Assembly: GCF_017565405.1 (NCBI RefSeq)
Contig: NZ_JAGEKR010000016.1
Span: 186,001 to 250,000, forward strand
Direction of reading: 5' to 3'
DNA: 64,000 nucleotides
Source: Allobranchiibius sp. CTAmp26
GTDB lineage: Bacteria; Actinomycetota; Actinomycetes; Actinomycetales; Dermatophilaceae
The notes beneath the pieces were generated by a model. That model was not told the DNA's origin, did no database searches, and saw only the letters and a program-made list of their open reading frames with translations. Below, piece by piece: positions 30,471-39,441 of the stretch. The translations under genes and the position numbers were made by a program. The first letter of the stretch is position 1. The number at the start of each line of letters is the position of its first letter.

Positions 30471-31399
30471 TGGACCCGGTCGTCGCACTGCCGCAACAGG
30501 ACTGGGCCGACGCGCTCACCGACGTGCCCGGCATCGAGATCGTCACCTGGGACATGGAGGACGTGCCCCCGCGCGACGACATCGCCCTGGTCGTGCCGCC
30601 GTACATGAGGGCCGGCCGGCGCCAGCTCGGTCACCTGCAGCAGTGTCCGCAGCTGCGGGCCGTGCAGCTGGTGACGGCGGGGTACGAGCACGCACAGCCC
30701 TATCTGCCCGCAGGCGTCCAGCTCGCGAACGGTGCAGGGATCCACGACACCTCGACGGCGGAGTTGGCCGTCGGACTCGCGCTGGCGTCGTTGCGGGGGA
30801 TTCCCGAGGCGACCCGGGCGGCAGAGAAGGCCACCTGGACGTCGATGACCGGACGGCGCTCGCTGGCCGACCGGCGGGTGCTGATCCTCGGCTACGGCTC
30901 CATCGGCCGTGCGATCGCCCGTCGACTGCAACCGTTCGAGGTCTCGCTCACCGCGGTCGCCTCGCGGGCACGCGCGGGCGACGAACTCGTCGACCGCATC
31001 CACGGCACCGATGAGCTGCCCGACCTGCTGCCGCACCAGGACGTGATCATCGTCGTGGTGCCACTGTCCGACGCGACCCGTCGGATGGTCGACGCGGACT
31101 TCCTGCGCGCGCTGCCCGATGGTGCGCTGCTCGTCAACGTCGCGCGCGGCGGGGTCGTGGACACCGACGCCCTCGTCCGGGAGTGCGCGGCCGGTCGGCT
31201 CACCGCCGCGCTCGACGTCACCGACCCGGAACCCCTGCCGGACGGGCACCCGGTCTGGACGACGCCCGGAATGCTCGTGACCCCCCACGTCGGGGGAGCC
31301 ACCACGGCGTTCGTCCCGCGCGCCCTGGACTTCCTGCGCCGCGAACTCGGCGCGTTCGGCAAGGGCGAAGCGCTGTCCCACGTGGTCGCCACCGGCTGA
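30470..31399 (+). CDS. D-isomer-specific 2-hydroxyacid dehydrogenase
   Basis: 309 residues; NAD(P)-dependent reduction of a 2-oxoacid or oxidation of a D-2-hydroxyacid. The dinucleotide site is ILGYGSIGRAIARRL. The catalytic regions are LLVNVARGGVVDTDALV (Arg), ALDVTDPEPLPDGHPVW (Glu) and TPHVGGAT (His). The N-terminal half has the shortened form seen in the GhrA-like subgroup, which would fit glyoxylate or hydroxypyruvate. The ATG overlaps the P450 stop; the next gene begins 4 nt after its stop. Confidence 0.88.
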   Translation: MDPVVALPQQDWADALTDVPGIEIVTWDMEDVPPRDDIALVVPPYMRAGRRQLGHLQQCPQLRAVQLVTAGYEHAQPYLPAGVQLANGAGIHDTSTAELAVGLALASLRGIPEATRAAEKATWTSMTGRRSLADRRVLILGYGSIGRAIARRLQPFEVSLTAVASRARAGDELVDRIHGTDELPDLLPHQDVIIVVVPLSDATRRMVDADFLRALPDGALLVNVARGGVVDTDALVRECAAGRLTAALDVTDPEPLPDGHPVWTTPGMLVTPHVGGATTAFVPRALDFLRRELGAFGKGEALSHVVATG

Positions 31400-31403
31400 C
31401 CCG

Positions 31404-32453
31404 ATGGCGCACGAGGGGGAGACCGGCGAGCACCTTGCGGAGCGGGCCGGTCGCGGGGGCCTCTGGTACGCCGCCGTCCTGCTCGCCGCGGCCGTCGCCG
31501 TGCTCGCGATCCAGGCGCTGCTGACCGTCGCGTACGTCGGACTCTCGGGCGACCATGCCAGCCGCGGCCCGAAGGTCCTCGTGGTCAGTGCGGACCGGGG
31601 CGTGGCCGGCGGGATCGCCAACCGCCTGAACGCCCTCGACGGACACCCGCTGCGCGCGTTCGTCGCCCCCGACCGTGCCGCCGCCGAGAGCGAGCTCGCC
31701 GGCAACGACGCGTCGGCCGTCCTGGTCTTCAGCCCGAACCAGCCCTCCGACACGATCCTCACCGACTCGGCGGCAGGGTCGGTCGACGCAGCCGCCGCGA
31801 CGGCGATCCTGCGGGCGGACGACACCGCCCAGGGACGCAGCGCTGCTGTCCGCGACGTGGCACCGACCCAGCCCGGCGATCCGGGCGGGCAGATGAGCGG
31901 ATATCTGGTGCTGTGCCAGTCGGTCGGCGGTTTCGTCATCGCCACCGCCCTCGGGGTCTGGCTCCACCGCAACCGGGCCGGCTTCTCCCGATTGCGCCGG
32001 ACCGTGCTCGTCGCCATCGCGTTCTCACTCGGGTCGGGCGCGTTCGGAGCGTGGCTGCTGCTGTGGGTGACCCGCTCCATCACCGCGCCGTGGCTGCCCC
32101 TGGCGCTCGCGGGCGCCCTGGTCGCGGCGGTCAGCTCCGTCCTCACGTTCGCGGCGATCGGTGTCTTCGGACCCGCGGGCGCGGTGCTCCCGGCCCTGAT
32201 GCTCGCGACGTTCAGCGGGCCCTACGCCGCGGCCGACGCCTCGTTGCCGGCGATCACCCACGCCGTCGTCCCGTGGCTGCCCGGAGGGGCCGGCGTGGAC
32301 CTGGTGCGGGACGTCATCTACTTCCACCACACGCACGCCCTGCGCCCGGTGGGCACGCTGGGCTGGTGGCTCCTCGGTGGCCTGCTGGTCACGTTCCTGG
32401 CGGGCGCCAATGCCCGCCGGGTGGGCGATCTGCCGCCGGATCCCGCACAGTGA
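31404..32453 (+). CDS. Hypothetical membrane protein (ABC-2/Pip-like layout)
   Basis: 349 residues. One N-terminal membrane helix (about 20-43) is followed by an external domain of about 120 residues (KVLVVSADRGVAGGIANRL...), then five or six helices from about residue 170 to 335. This one-helix, ectodomain, multi-helix layout matches YhgE/Pip-like and ABC-2-type membrane proteins, though no ATPase is adjacent. It lies immediately after the P450 and dehydrogenase genes and is probably cotranscribed. The function is not known. Confidence 0.65.
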   Translation: MAHEGETGEHLAERAGRGGLWYAAVLLAAAVAVLAIQALLTVAYVGLSGDHASRGPKVLVVSADRGVAGGIANRLNALDGHPLRAFVAPDRAAAESELAGNDASAVLVFSPNQPSDTILTDSAAGSVDAAAATAILRADDTAQGRSAAVRDVAPTQPGDPGGQMSGYLVLCQSVGGFVIATALGVWLHRNRAGFSRLRRTVLVAIAFSLGSGAFGAWLLLWVTRSITAPWLPLALAGALVAAVSSVLTFAAIGVFGPAGAVLPALMLATFSGPYAAADASLPAITHAVVPWLPGGAGVDLVRDVIYFHHTHALRPVGTLGWWLLGGLLVTFLAGANARRVGDLPPDPAQ

Positions 32454-32466
32454 CATGCTCGGTGAC

Positions 32467-32991
32467 ATGACGACCGCCCGCCACCGTCTCGTCCTCATCC
32501 GTCACGCCCAGGCCGCCAGCGGCGACGGCGACACCCCGGATCACGACCGCCCACTCACCGAGCGCGGACGCCAGGACGCCGCCGCGCTCGGACGCTGGCT
32601 CAAGGACGCCGACATCCGGCCCCAGGAGACCCGCTGCTCCACCGCGACGCGCACCCGGGAGACCTGGGCCGCCGTGGTCGAGGCCTCCGCCATCGGCGCC
32701 ATCGTCGAGCACGACCAGCGGGTCTACAACGCGGACCCGCCCGCGCTCCTGGACGTCCTGCGCGAGGTCGACCCCAAGACCGAGACGGTGGCGATGGTCG
32801 GGCACGCGCCCGGCATACCGCTGCTCGCCGCGGACCTGTCCGACGGTCAGGGCGACTCGGAGGCGGTCGCGGCACTCGAGCAGGGGTACCCGACGTGCAC
32901 GGTCGCCGTGCTGGACATCGACGGCGAATGGGCCGAACTCGCCTCCGGCGGTGCGCAGTTACGTGCCGTACACACCGCTCGCGCCGACTGA
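32467..32991 (+). CDS. SixA-like histidine phosphatase
   Basis: 174 residues of the phosphoglycerate-mutase/acid-phosphatase superfamily. The catalytic RHA motif is in LVLIRHAQAASGDGD, with the supporting Arg in TERGRQDAAALGRWL and a second His in VAMVGHAPGIPLL. It is similar to SixA phosphohistidine phosphatases, which dephosphorylate phosphotransfer proteins; the physiological target is unknown. An earlier ATG at 32455 is possible. Its last 33 nt overlap the 3' end of the convergent exporter gene. Confidence 0.82.
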   Translation: MTTARHRLVLIRHAQAASGDGDTPDHDRPLTERGRQDAAALGRWLKDADIRPQETRCSTATRTRETWAAVVEASAIGAIVEHDQRVYNADPPALLDVLREVDPKTETVAMVGHAPGIPLLAADLSDGQGDSEAVAALEQGYPTCTVAVLDIDGEWAELASGGAQLRAVHTARAD

Positions 32992-34548
32992 CGGAACGGG
33001 GCTCTCGACCGTCCGCTCCGGTCGCTCGATCGCCGTGTCCAGCGAGCGCACCCGCGAGCGGACGACCCGTCGCGCGCCGCCGGTGGCCAGCAGCCCGCCC
33101 ATGACGAGGCCGGCGCCGATCGACAGGGTGGACAGCACCGCGATCGCGAGGCGCCAGCCGGAGTTCGGCGTGTGGGCCACCAGGTTGAGCAGCGAGTCGG
33201 CGACGGGGAGCGCGGGCAGCAGGGCGCCACAGAACGCCGGCACCGCGTAGACGGTGGCCGAGGTGTGCTGTCGGGCGGCCCACCAGGTGCACGCGGCACC
33301 CAGCGCGGTCGCCGCGAGGAAGGTGGCCTCGGTGTTGCCCAGCCCGGCGTGCAGACAGCCGCGCAGGACCAGTTGCGCGAGCACGCAGGCCAGCGCCGCG
33401 GCCGGTATGACGCGCGCCGCCGATCCCTGCGCGATGCAGTTGGCGCTCGCCGCGATCGCCGAGGCGAGGGCCGCGAGTCCGAGGCCCAGGGGATGCAGCC
33501 GGATGTCGGTCGGGTCGACCTGGACGGGCAGTTCGCGGGTCAGGGACAACCCGAGCTGCAGGCCGAAGAGGATGCCCATGATGACCAGGCCGATGCCGAT
33601 CGACCGCGAGGCGGCCGTGGCCTTGAAACCGGTGATCGCATCGCGGCCGAACGTCACGATCGAGGCATGCGGCAGGAGCAGCACCAGGCAGGCGGCCAGG
33701 CTGGCCGCGGCGCCGCCGGCGGTGAGCAGCTCGGTGTAGATCGCGACCGTCGCGAACGCGCCCGCGATCGCGGCCTGCGCGCCGGCGGCGAAGAACGCCG
33801 GAAGTCCCCGTCGGGACAGCAGCAGGGAGACCTCGGTGACGACGCACACCAGCAGGAACGCCGCGAGCGCAGCGCGCGGCGAACCACCGCACTGCAGCGC
33901 CACGCTCACCGCGAGTACGGCGGTCGCCACGGTCATCACCTGCGGCCCCCATCGCGGAGGGAGCTGCGCGACCCCGCTCAGCGAGCGCGTCGCCTCTGCC
34001 AGGCCGGTGCCCTCGAGCACGACCTGCTCGACGACCCGGTGCAGTCGGTCCACCCGGCCGAGGTCGGAGGTCTCGGTCCGGATGACCCGCATGGTGACGA
34101 TCGGCTGCCCGTCGGCGGGCGTGTACATCAGGTAGATCGACTCCGAGGCCAGGTCGATCTCCATCGGCAGCAGGTTCCACGTCGAGCACACGGCGACCAC
34201 GGCCACCTCGACGCTGCGCGTGTCGGCCCCGGCGGTGAGCATGAGCTCGCCGAGGTCGAGGCAGAAGTTGAGGATCTCCCGGGCCGAGTAGTGCTGGTTG
34301 GCGGGCGTGACCCGGAAGGTCACGCCGTCGTAGATCGACCCGCGCAGCAGGTCCCGCGCGTCCCGTCGCTGCTGCGCCGTGGGTTGCCGTGCGACCCGGC
34401 CACCCGCGCGTACCCGTCTCGTGGCCTGACCCACGGCGCGGCTCACCACCGGTCGAGGAGTCAGTGGGCGCGGGGGCCGGGCGGACGCGGGAGTGTCTTC
34501 GCCGCTCCAGGAGGGCATGCCGAAGCGGTGCGCGAGGGAGAAACGCAT
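32959..34548 (-). CDS. Threonine/serine exporter (ThrE family)
   Basis: 529 residues. The N-terminal cytosolic domain (about 60-215) contains the ThrE signature: FCLDLGELMLTAGADTRSVE, then LASESIYLMYTP and TRSLSGVAQLPP. It is followed by about ten membrane helices in two halves, the ThrE and ThrE_2 fused arrangement seen in Corynebacterium ThrE. The predicted role is proton-driven export of threonine and serine, a possible outlet for the isoleucine precursor made near the ilv genes. The start is uncertain: ATG at 34548 is used, with another at 34587. Confidence 0.85.
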   Translation of the reverse strand: MRFSLAHRFGMPSWSGEDTPASARPPRPLTPRPVVSRAVGQATRRVRAGGRVARQPTAQQRRDARDLLRGSIYDGVTFRVTPANQHYSAREILNFCLDLGELMLTAGADTRSVEVAVVAVCSTWNLLPMEIDLASESIYLMYTPADGQPIVTMRVIRTETSDLGRVDRLHRVVEQVVLEGTGLAEATRSLSGVAQLPPRWGPQVMTVATAVLAVSVALQCGGSPRAALAAFLLVCVVTEVSLLLSRRGLPAFFAAGAQAAIAGAFATVAIYTELLTAGGAAASLAACLVLLLPHASIVTFGRDAITGFKATAASRSIGIGLVIMGILFGLQLGLSLTRELPVQVDPTDIRLHPLGLGLAALASAIAASANCIAQGSAARVIPAAALACVLAQLVLRGCLHAGLGNTEATFLAATALGAACTWWAARQHTSATVYAVPAFCGALLPALPVADSLLNLVAHTPNSGWRLAIAVLSTLSIGAGLVMGGLLATGGARRVVRSRVRSLDTAIERPERTVESPVPSVGASGVYGT

Positions 34549-34714
34549 CCGCGCATTGTGCAGGGTGGATCCGTGGGTACGACGCACCGTCGCGCCATCC
34601 GGACAGGTCCCTCCGGCGTGGCCACCGTGGCGCAGGTACGCCCGAGAGACACACGCCGGCCTGTGCTTCTCGGACCTACCTGAGTCAGCGTGGCGGTGTG
34701 CCTACTCTGCAGGT

Positions 34715-35347
34715 GTGGATCACCGGGCGTCGCAGGCGGAGCGCGGACGTGACCTGGAGCGGCTGCTCACCTTCATCGACGCGATCGTCGCGATCGCCAT
34801 CACGCTGCTCGTCCTGCCCCTGGCGGACCTGGCCTCCGGGGTCACCGACAACCAGTCCGTCGCGGCGCTCATGCGGGTCCACCAGGCGCAGATCTGGTCC
34901 TTCCTGCTCAGCTTCGCGGTGATCGCCCGGCTCTGGTTCGCCCAGCACCGAGCGGTGCGGCACCTGCAGGACGCGGACCGGGCGGTGTCGTGGTTGCTCG
35001 TCGTGTGGACACTCACCATCGTCTTCCTGCCGTTTCCGACGGCCCTGGTCGCCGAAGCGGGTCATCAGGCGACGGTCAAGGTCCTCTACATCGGCACCAT
35101 CGCGGTGAGCATGGCCATCATCGGCGTGATCGCCGGCGTCATCCGACGGCGGCCGGGGCTGGCCGACGGAGAGGGTCTGCCGCAGGTGGAGCCGTCGGCG
35201 GTGAGCGCGCTTCTCTTCGGGGTGGCGCTGGTGGTCACCCTCGTCGTCCCCGCTACGAGCTACTACCCCTTGCTGCTGCTTCTGGCGGAATCCCCGCTGC
35301 TGCGGCTCTACCGCCGGTGGGCCCCGCAGCGTGACATCAGACCGTGA
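34715..35347 (+). CDS. TMEM175/DUF1211-family channel-like membrane protein
   Basis: 210 residues. The N-terminal helix carries the pore-lining motif FIDAIVAIAITLLVLPL, matching the FSDxVxAIxxT signature of prokaryotic TMEM175-type potassium channels with Ile replacing Ser at the second position. Five further hydrophobic segments follow to the end. The second signature is in LLSFAVIARLWFAQHRAVRHL. Known relatives form K+-leak channels; conductance here is unproven. GTG at 34715 is preferred over an upstream frame antisense to the exporter gene. It converges on the TetR gene with an 11-nt overlap. Confidence 0.78.
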   Translation: MDHRASQAERGRDLERLLTFIDAIVAIAITLLVLPLADLASGVTDNQSVAALMRVHQAQIWSFLLSFAVIARLWFAQHRAVRHLQDADRAVSWLLVVWTLTIVFLPFPTALVAEAGHQATVKVLYIGTIAVSMAIIGVIAGVIRRRPGLADGEGLPQVEPSAVSALLFGVALVVTLVVPATSYYPLLLLLAESPLLRLYRRWAPQRDIRP

Positions 35348-35942
35348 GGCGTGCCAGCGCCGTCACCAGGTGCTCCAGCACTCCGTCCCACGCCGCCACG
35401 TGCTGGTCGACGATGAGCATCGCGCACCCGTGCAGCCCCGCCCACAGCGCGCTCGCATCGCCCTCAGGGTCCGTGCTGCTGGAGGCGCCCGCGTCGATAC
35501 AGGCCTGGATGCCCTCGACGAGGATCGCGAACGCGCGCAGGCCTGGGCTGTCGCCGGTCGTGGGCGGACCCGTCATGGTCTTGGCGCCCCCGAAGAGCAC
35601 CCGGTACCGATGCGGTGACTGCTCGGCGTACGCCAGATACGCGGCGCATCCCCGGCGGAGGCGACTGACCGGATCCTGCGGTCCGGTGTCGATGGCGTGC
35701 TGCGCGAAAAGCCGTAGCTGGGTGAAGGATTCGTCGATCACGGCCAGCACGATGGCGTCCCGATCCGGGAAGTGCGCGTAGATCGAGGGTGCGGAGATCC
35801 CGACCTCCCGAGCGACCGCGCGCAAGGTGATCGCGTCCTCCCGGCCCTCCCGGTCGAGGATCCGGCCCGCGGCCGCCACGATCTCGGGCCCGAGGGAGGC
35901 ACCCTGACCGCGCGGATTCCGTGGACGTTCCGTCGTCGTCAT
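35337..35942 (-). CDS. TetR-family transcriptional regulator
   Basis: 201 residues. The N-terminal helix-turn-helix DNA-binding domain spans about residues 20-66 (ITLRAVAREVGISAPSIYAHFPDRDAIV), with the recognition helix APSIYAHF. A helical ligand-binding C-terminal domain of the TetR_C type follows (QSPHRYRVLFGG...WAGLHGCAML). It is divergent from the MFS efflux gene across 82 bp, so it is very likely that transporter's repressor. ATG at 35942 is taken, with a GTG three codons earlier as the alternative. Confidence 0.9.
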   Translation of the reverse strand: MTTTERPRNPRGQGASLGPEIVAAAGRILDREGREDAITLRAVAREVGISAPSIYAHFPDRDAIVLAVIDESFTQLRLFAQHAIDTGPQDPVSRLRRGCAAYLAYAEQSPHRYRVLFGGAKTMTGPPTTGDSPGLRAFAILVEGIQACIDAGASSSTDPEGDASALWAGLHGCAMLIVDQHVAAWDGVLEHLVTALARLTV

Positions 35943-35948
35943 GACGAT

Positions 35949-35961
35949 CACTTTACAAGTG
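35949..35961. promoter_or_regulatory. Candidate TetR operator
   Basis: Perfect inverted repeat CACTT-TAC-AAGTG, 6 bp upstream of the tetR start in the 82-bp divergent region. Its position would let the regulator block its own transcription. A partial half-site (GATGTAAGG) lies nearer the MFS gene. Confidence 0.38.
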
Positions 35962-36024
35962 TTAGGTGAGGGTGCAGGATTACGGATGTAAGGCAACAGC
36001 CGTTAACTCATTCGGGAGCAACCG

Positions 36025-37599
36025 ATGGATGTCACGCCCACCCCCTTCTCCGGCCATCCCCGACGCCGCCAGGTGCTCGCGGTCATGTGCCTGTCGTTGC
36101 TGATCGTCGTGGTCGACAACACCGTCCTCAACACCGCACTGCCGTCCCTCGCCCGGGCGCTGCACGCGACCAGCACCGACCTGCAGTGGATCACCGACGG
36201 ATACACCCTGGCCTTCGCCGCTCTGCTGATCGTGGCCGGCGCGCTCGGCGATCGGTTCGGGCGGCGCGGCGCACTCCTGCTCGGTTTGTCGATCTTCGGC
36301 GCGGGTTCCGTGGCCGCCGCGCTGTCGGGCAGTCCCGAGGCGCTGATCGCCTGCCGTGCGGTGATGGGCGTCGGCGGCGCCTTCGTGATGCCCGCCACGC
36401 TGTCCATCCTCACCAGTGTCTTCCCGGCCAAGGAACGTGCCGGAGCCATCGCGGCCTGGTCCGGTGTGGCCGGCATCGCGATCGTGGTCGGGCCGACGCT
36501 CGGCGGATTTCTGCTCGAGCACTTCTCCTGGAGCTCGGTCTTCTGGATCAACGTGCCGCTGGTCGTCGTCGCGCTCGGCGCCGTCACGACCGTCGTACCG
36601 GCGATGCCGCCCTCGGCGTCCGCGGACGGACGCCGTCCCCGCCTCGACGTCCTGGGCGCCGGGTTGTCGGCGCTCGGAATGCTCGCTCTGATCGACGCGG
36701 TCATCGAGGCCGGCGACCGGGGATGGACCTCCGCCCTCACCCTGGGTGAGGGTGCTGCGGCCGCTGCCTTGTTCGCGGCCTTCATCGCCCGGGAGCTGAC
36801 CACCGCCCACCCCCTGATCGACGTACGGATCTTCGCCAACCGGGCGTTCTCCGCCGCGGCCGTCTCCGTGGGTCTGATCTTCTTCGCGCTGTTCGGCTCG
36901 CTCTTCGGCCTCACCCAGTACCTCCAGCTGGTGCATGGGTACAGCCCGTTGTCCGCCGGTCTGCGCGCGCTGCCCTTCGCGGCGGCCGTCCTGGTGGCAG
37001 CGCCACTGAGCAGCCCACTGGCTGCGCGGGTCGGTGCCCGGGTGGTCATCCCCGCCGGACTGGTGTTCATGGGCGCCGGCCTGCTGGCGTTGTACGACGT
37101 CACCCCGACCACCGGCGTCGTGCACATCTCGGTGGGTGTCGCCCTCATGGGCACCGGCATGGGCCTGGCCCTGGCGCCCGCGGGCGAATCGATCATGAGC
37201 GTGCTGCCCGAGCGTGAGCGGGGCGTCGGGAGCGCCGTGAACGACACCGTGCAGGAGCTCGGTGGAAGTCTCGGCGTCGCGGTCATCGGGAGCCTGGTGA
37301 CGGCGGCGTACCGCTCGAACTTCACGGCCGCTGCCGTGCACCTGCCGGCCACGATCGTCCAGCCTGCGCGCGGGTCGGTCGCAGCCGCGGATGCGACGGC
37401 GACGCACTCGGGTCCCTACGCCGCGTCGGTCACCCAGGCTGCCGACCAGGCGTTCACGAGCGCCATGACCCACGGCTTCCTCGTCGCGGCGCTCGTCGCG
37501 CTGGTGGGAGCCGCGCTGACGGCCTGGGCCCTCCCGGGACGGGCCGCGACGTCGGTCGTCGAGCCCGAGATCCCCCGACTGGAGCCCGTCACGTCCTGA
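36025..37599 (+). CDS. MFS drug:proton antiporter, DHA2 (EmrB/QacA) family
   Basis: 524 residues with 14 predicted membrane helices. Motif D1 is VVVDNTVLNTALPSL in helix 1, motif A is GALGDRFGRRGALL and motif C is AGIAIVVGPTLGG in helix 5, all diagnostic of DHA2 multidrug exporters. ATG follows GGGAG. It is divergently paired with a TetR regulator, so expression probably depends on a toxic ligand. The last helix is followed by a short acidic tail and a terminator-like double hairpin. Confidence 0.9.
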   Translation: MDVTPTPFSGHPRRRQVLAVMCLSLLIVVVDNTVLNTALPSLARALHATSTDLQWITDGYTLAFAALLIVAGALGDRFGRRGALLLGLSIFGAGSVAAALSGSPEALIACRAVMGVGGAFVMPATLSILTSVFPAKERAGAIAAWSGVAGIAIVVGPTLGGFLLEHFSWSSVFWINVPLVVVALGAVTTVVPAMPPSASADGRRPRLDVLGAGLSALGMLALIDAVIEAGDRGWTSALTLGEGAAAAALFAAFIARELTTAHPLIDVRIFANRAFSAAAVSVGLIFFALFGSLFGLTQYLQLVHGYSPLSAGLRALPFAAAVLVAAPLSSPLAARVGARVVIPAGLVFMGAGLLALYDVTPTTGVVHISVGVALMGTGMGLALAPAGESIMSVLPERERGVGSAVNDTVQELGGSLGVAVIGSLVTAAYRSNFTAAAVHLPATIVQPARGSVAAADATATHSGPYAASVTQAADQAFTSAMTHGFLVAALVALVGAALTAWALPGRAATSVVEPEIPRLEPVTS

Positions 37600-37608
37600 G
37601 CGCACGCC

Positions 37609-37649
37609 GTGCCCCGGAGCCCACGCCCGTCCCGTGGACCCCGGGGCAC
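37609..37649 (+). terminator. Stacked hairpin after MFS gene
   Basis: Outer arms GTGCCCCGG and CCGGGGCAC are perfectly complementary, with inner CCACG/CGTGG pairing in the loop. It starts 10 nt after the transporter stop and ends 31 nt before ilvD. Confidence 0.65.
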
Positions 37650-37680
37650 CGGTCTGCCATGCGGGAATAGGCTGCCGGAC

Positions 37681-39381
37681 ATGTCTGGGACCCCTGATCT
37701 GAAGCCCCGCAGCCGCGACGTCACCGACGGTCTGGAGAAGACCGCATCCCGCGGCATGCTGCGCGCGGTCGGGATGGGCGACGAGGACTGGGCCAAGCCC
37801 CAGATCGGCGTGGCGAGCTCCTGGAACGAAATCACCCCCTGCAACCTCTCGCTCGACCGGCTCGCGACCGCGTCCAAGGAGGGCGTGCACGCGGCCGGTG
37901 GCTACCCGCTGGAGTTCGGCACGATCAGCGTCTCCGACGGCATCTCGATGGGCCACGAAGGGATGCACTTCTCCCTGGTCAGCCGCGAGATCATCGCCGA
38001 CTCGGTCGAGACGGTCGTCAGCGCCGAACGCCTCGACGGCACAGTGCTGCTCGCGGGATGCGACAAGTCGTTGCCCGGCATGCTGATGGCCGCCGCGCGC
38101 CTCGATCTGGCCAGTGTCTTCCTGTATGCCGGGTCGATCCTGCCGGGCATCGCCAAGCTGTCGGACGGCACCGAGAAGCAGGTCACGATCATCGACGCCT
38201 TCGAGGCCGTCGGTGCCTGTGCCGCCGGGCTGATGAGCCGAGCGGACGTCGACACCATCGAACGCGCCATCTGTCCGGGCGAGGGTGCCTGCGGCGGCAT
38301 GTACACCGCCAACACCATGGCGTCGGTCGCCGAGGCCATCGGCATGTCGCTGCCCGGCAGCGCCGCGCCGCCCGCGACCGACCGCCGCCGTGACGGGTTC
38401 GCCCGCAAGTCCGGTGAGGCCGTCGTGGAGATGCTGCGCCAGGGCATCACGGCACGGGACATCATGACCAAAGAGGCGTTCGAGAACGCGATCGCCGTGG
38501 TGATGGCGTTCGGCGGATCGACCAACGCGGTGCTGCACCTGCTCGCGATTGCCCACGAGGCCGACGTCGACCTGTCGATCGACGACTTCCAGCGGATCGG
38601 CTCCCGGGTGCCGCACCTGGCGGACGTCAAGCCGTTCGGCAGCTACGTGATGACCGACATCGACAGGGTCGGCGGAGTGCCCGTGGTCATGCGCGCGCTG
38701 CTGGACGCCGGGCTCATGAACGGCGACTGCATGACCGTCACCGGTCGGACGATGGCGGAGAACCTCGCGGACGTGCCGCCGCCGGACATCGACGGCAAGG
38801 TGATCCGCGCGATGAACGAGCCGATCCACCGCACCGGCGGTATCACGATCCTCAAGGGTTCGCTCGCGCCCGAGGGCGCGGTCGTGAAGTCCGCCGGCTT
38901 CGACAGCGACGTATTCGAAGGCACCGCAAGGGTCTTCGACGGGGAGCGTGCCGCGATGGACGCCGTCTCCGAGGGCTCGCTCAAGCCCAAGGACGTCGTC
39001 GTCATCCGGTACGAGGGCCCCAAGGGCGGCCCGGGGATGCGCGAGATGCTCGCGGTCACCGGCGCCATCAAAGGCGCCGGGCTGGGCAAGGACGTGCTGC
39101 TGCTGACCGACGGGCGTTTCTCGGGGGGCACCACCGGCCTGTGCGTCGGTCACGTCGCGCCCGAGGCGGTCGACGAGGGGCCGATCGCGTTCGTGCACGA
39201 CGGCGACCCCATCCGCCTCGACGTGGCGGGCGGCACCCTCGACCTGCTGGTCGACGAGGAGGAGATGGCGCGTCGTCGTACGGCGGGCGTCACGCACCCC
39301 GAGTCCAAGTACACCCGCGGCGTGCTCGCCAAGTACCGGCGACTGGTCGGCTCGGCGAGCAACGGCGCCGTCTGCGACTGA
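37681..39381 (+). CDS. ilvD: Dihydroxy-acid dehydratase
   Basis: 566 residues. Third step of valine and isoleucine synthesis, converting dihydroxy acids to 2-oxoacids; an Fe-S dehydratase. Cluster-binding Cys are in [23 protein letters not shown] and [18 protein letters not shown]. The [20 protein letters not shown] segment near the C-terminus is conserved. It is a single gene, separated from ilvBNC by the ABC exporter and an NAD(P)-binding protein, and has its own upstream region after the MFS terminator. Confidence 0.96.
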   Translation: MSGTPDLKPRSRDVTDGLEKTASRGMLRAVGMGDEDWAKPQIGVASSWNEITPCNLSLDRLATASKEGVHAAGGYPLEFGTISVSDGISMGHEGMHFSLVSREIIADSVETVVSAERLDGTVLLAGCDKSLPGMLMAAARLDLASVFLYAGSILPGIAKLSDGTEKQVTIIDAFEAVGACAAGLMSRADVDTIERAICPGEGACGGMYTANTMASVAEAIGMSLPGSAAPPATDRRRDGFARKSGEAVVEMLRQGITARDIMTKEAFENAIAVVMAFGGSTNAVLHLLAIAHEADVDLSIDDFQRIGSRVPHLADVKPFGSYVMTDIDRVGGVPVVMRALLDAGLMNGDCMTVTGRTMAENLADVPPPDIDGKVIRAMNEPIHRTGGITILKGSLAPEGAVVKSAGFDSDVFEGTARVFDGERAAMDAVSEGSLKPKDVVVIRYEGPKGGPGMREMLAVTGAIKGAGLGKDVLLLTDGRFSGGTTGLCVGHVAPEAVDEGPIAFVHDGDPIRLDVAGGTLDLLVDEEEMARRRTAGVTHPESKYTRGVLAKYRRLVGSASNGAVCD

Positions 39382-39441
39382 CCACCGAGATCGCGGGGAA
39401 GCTTCCCGCGCGGTTGACCCTATGTAGGGCGTCGATCCTGG

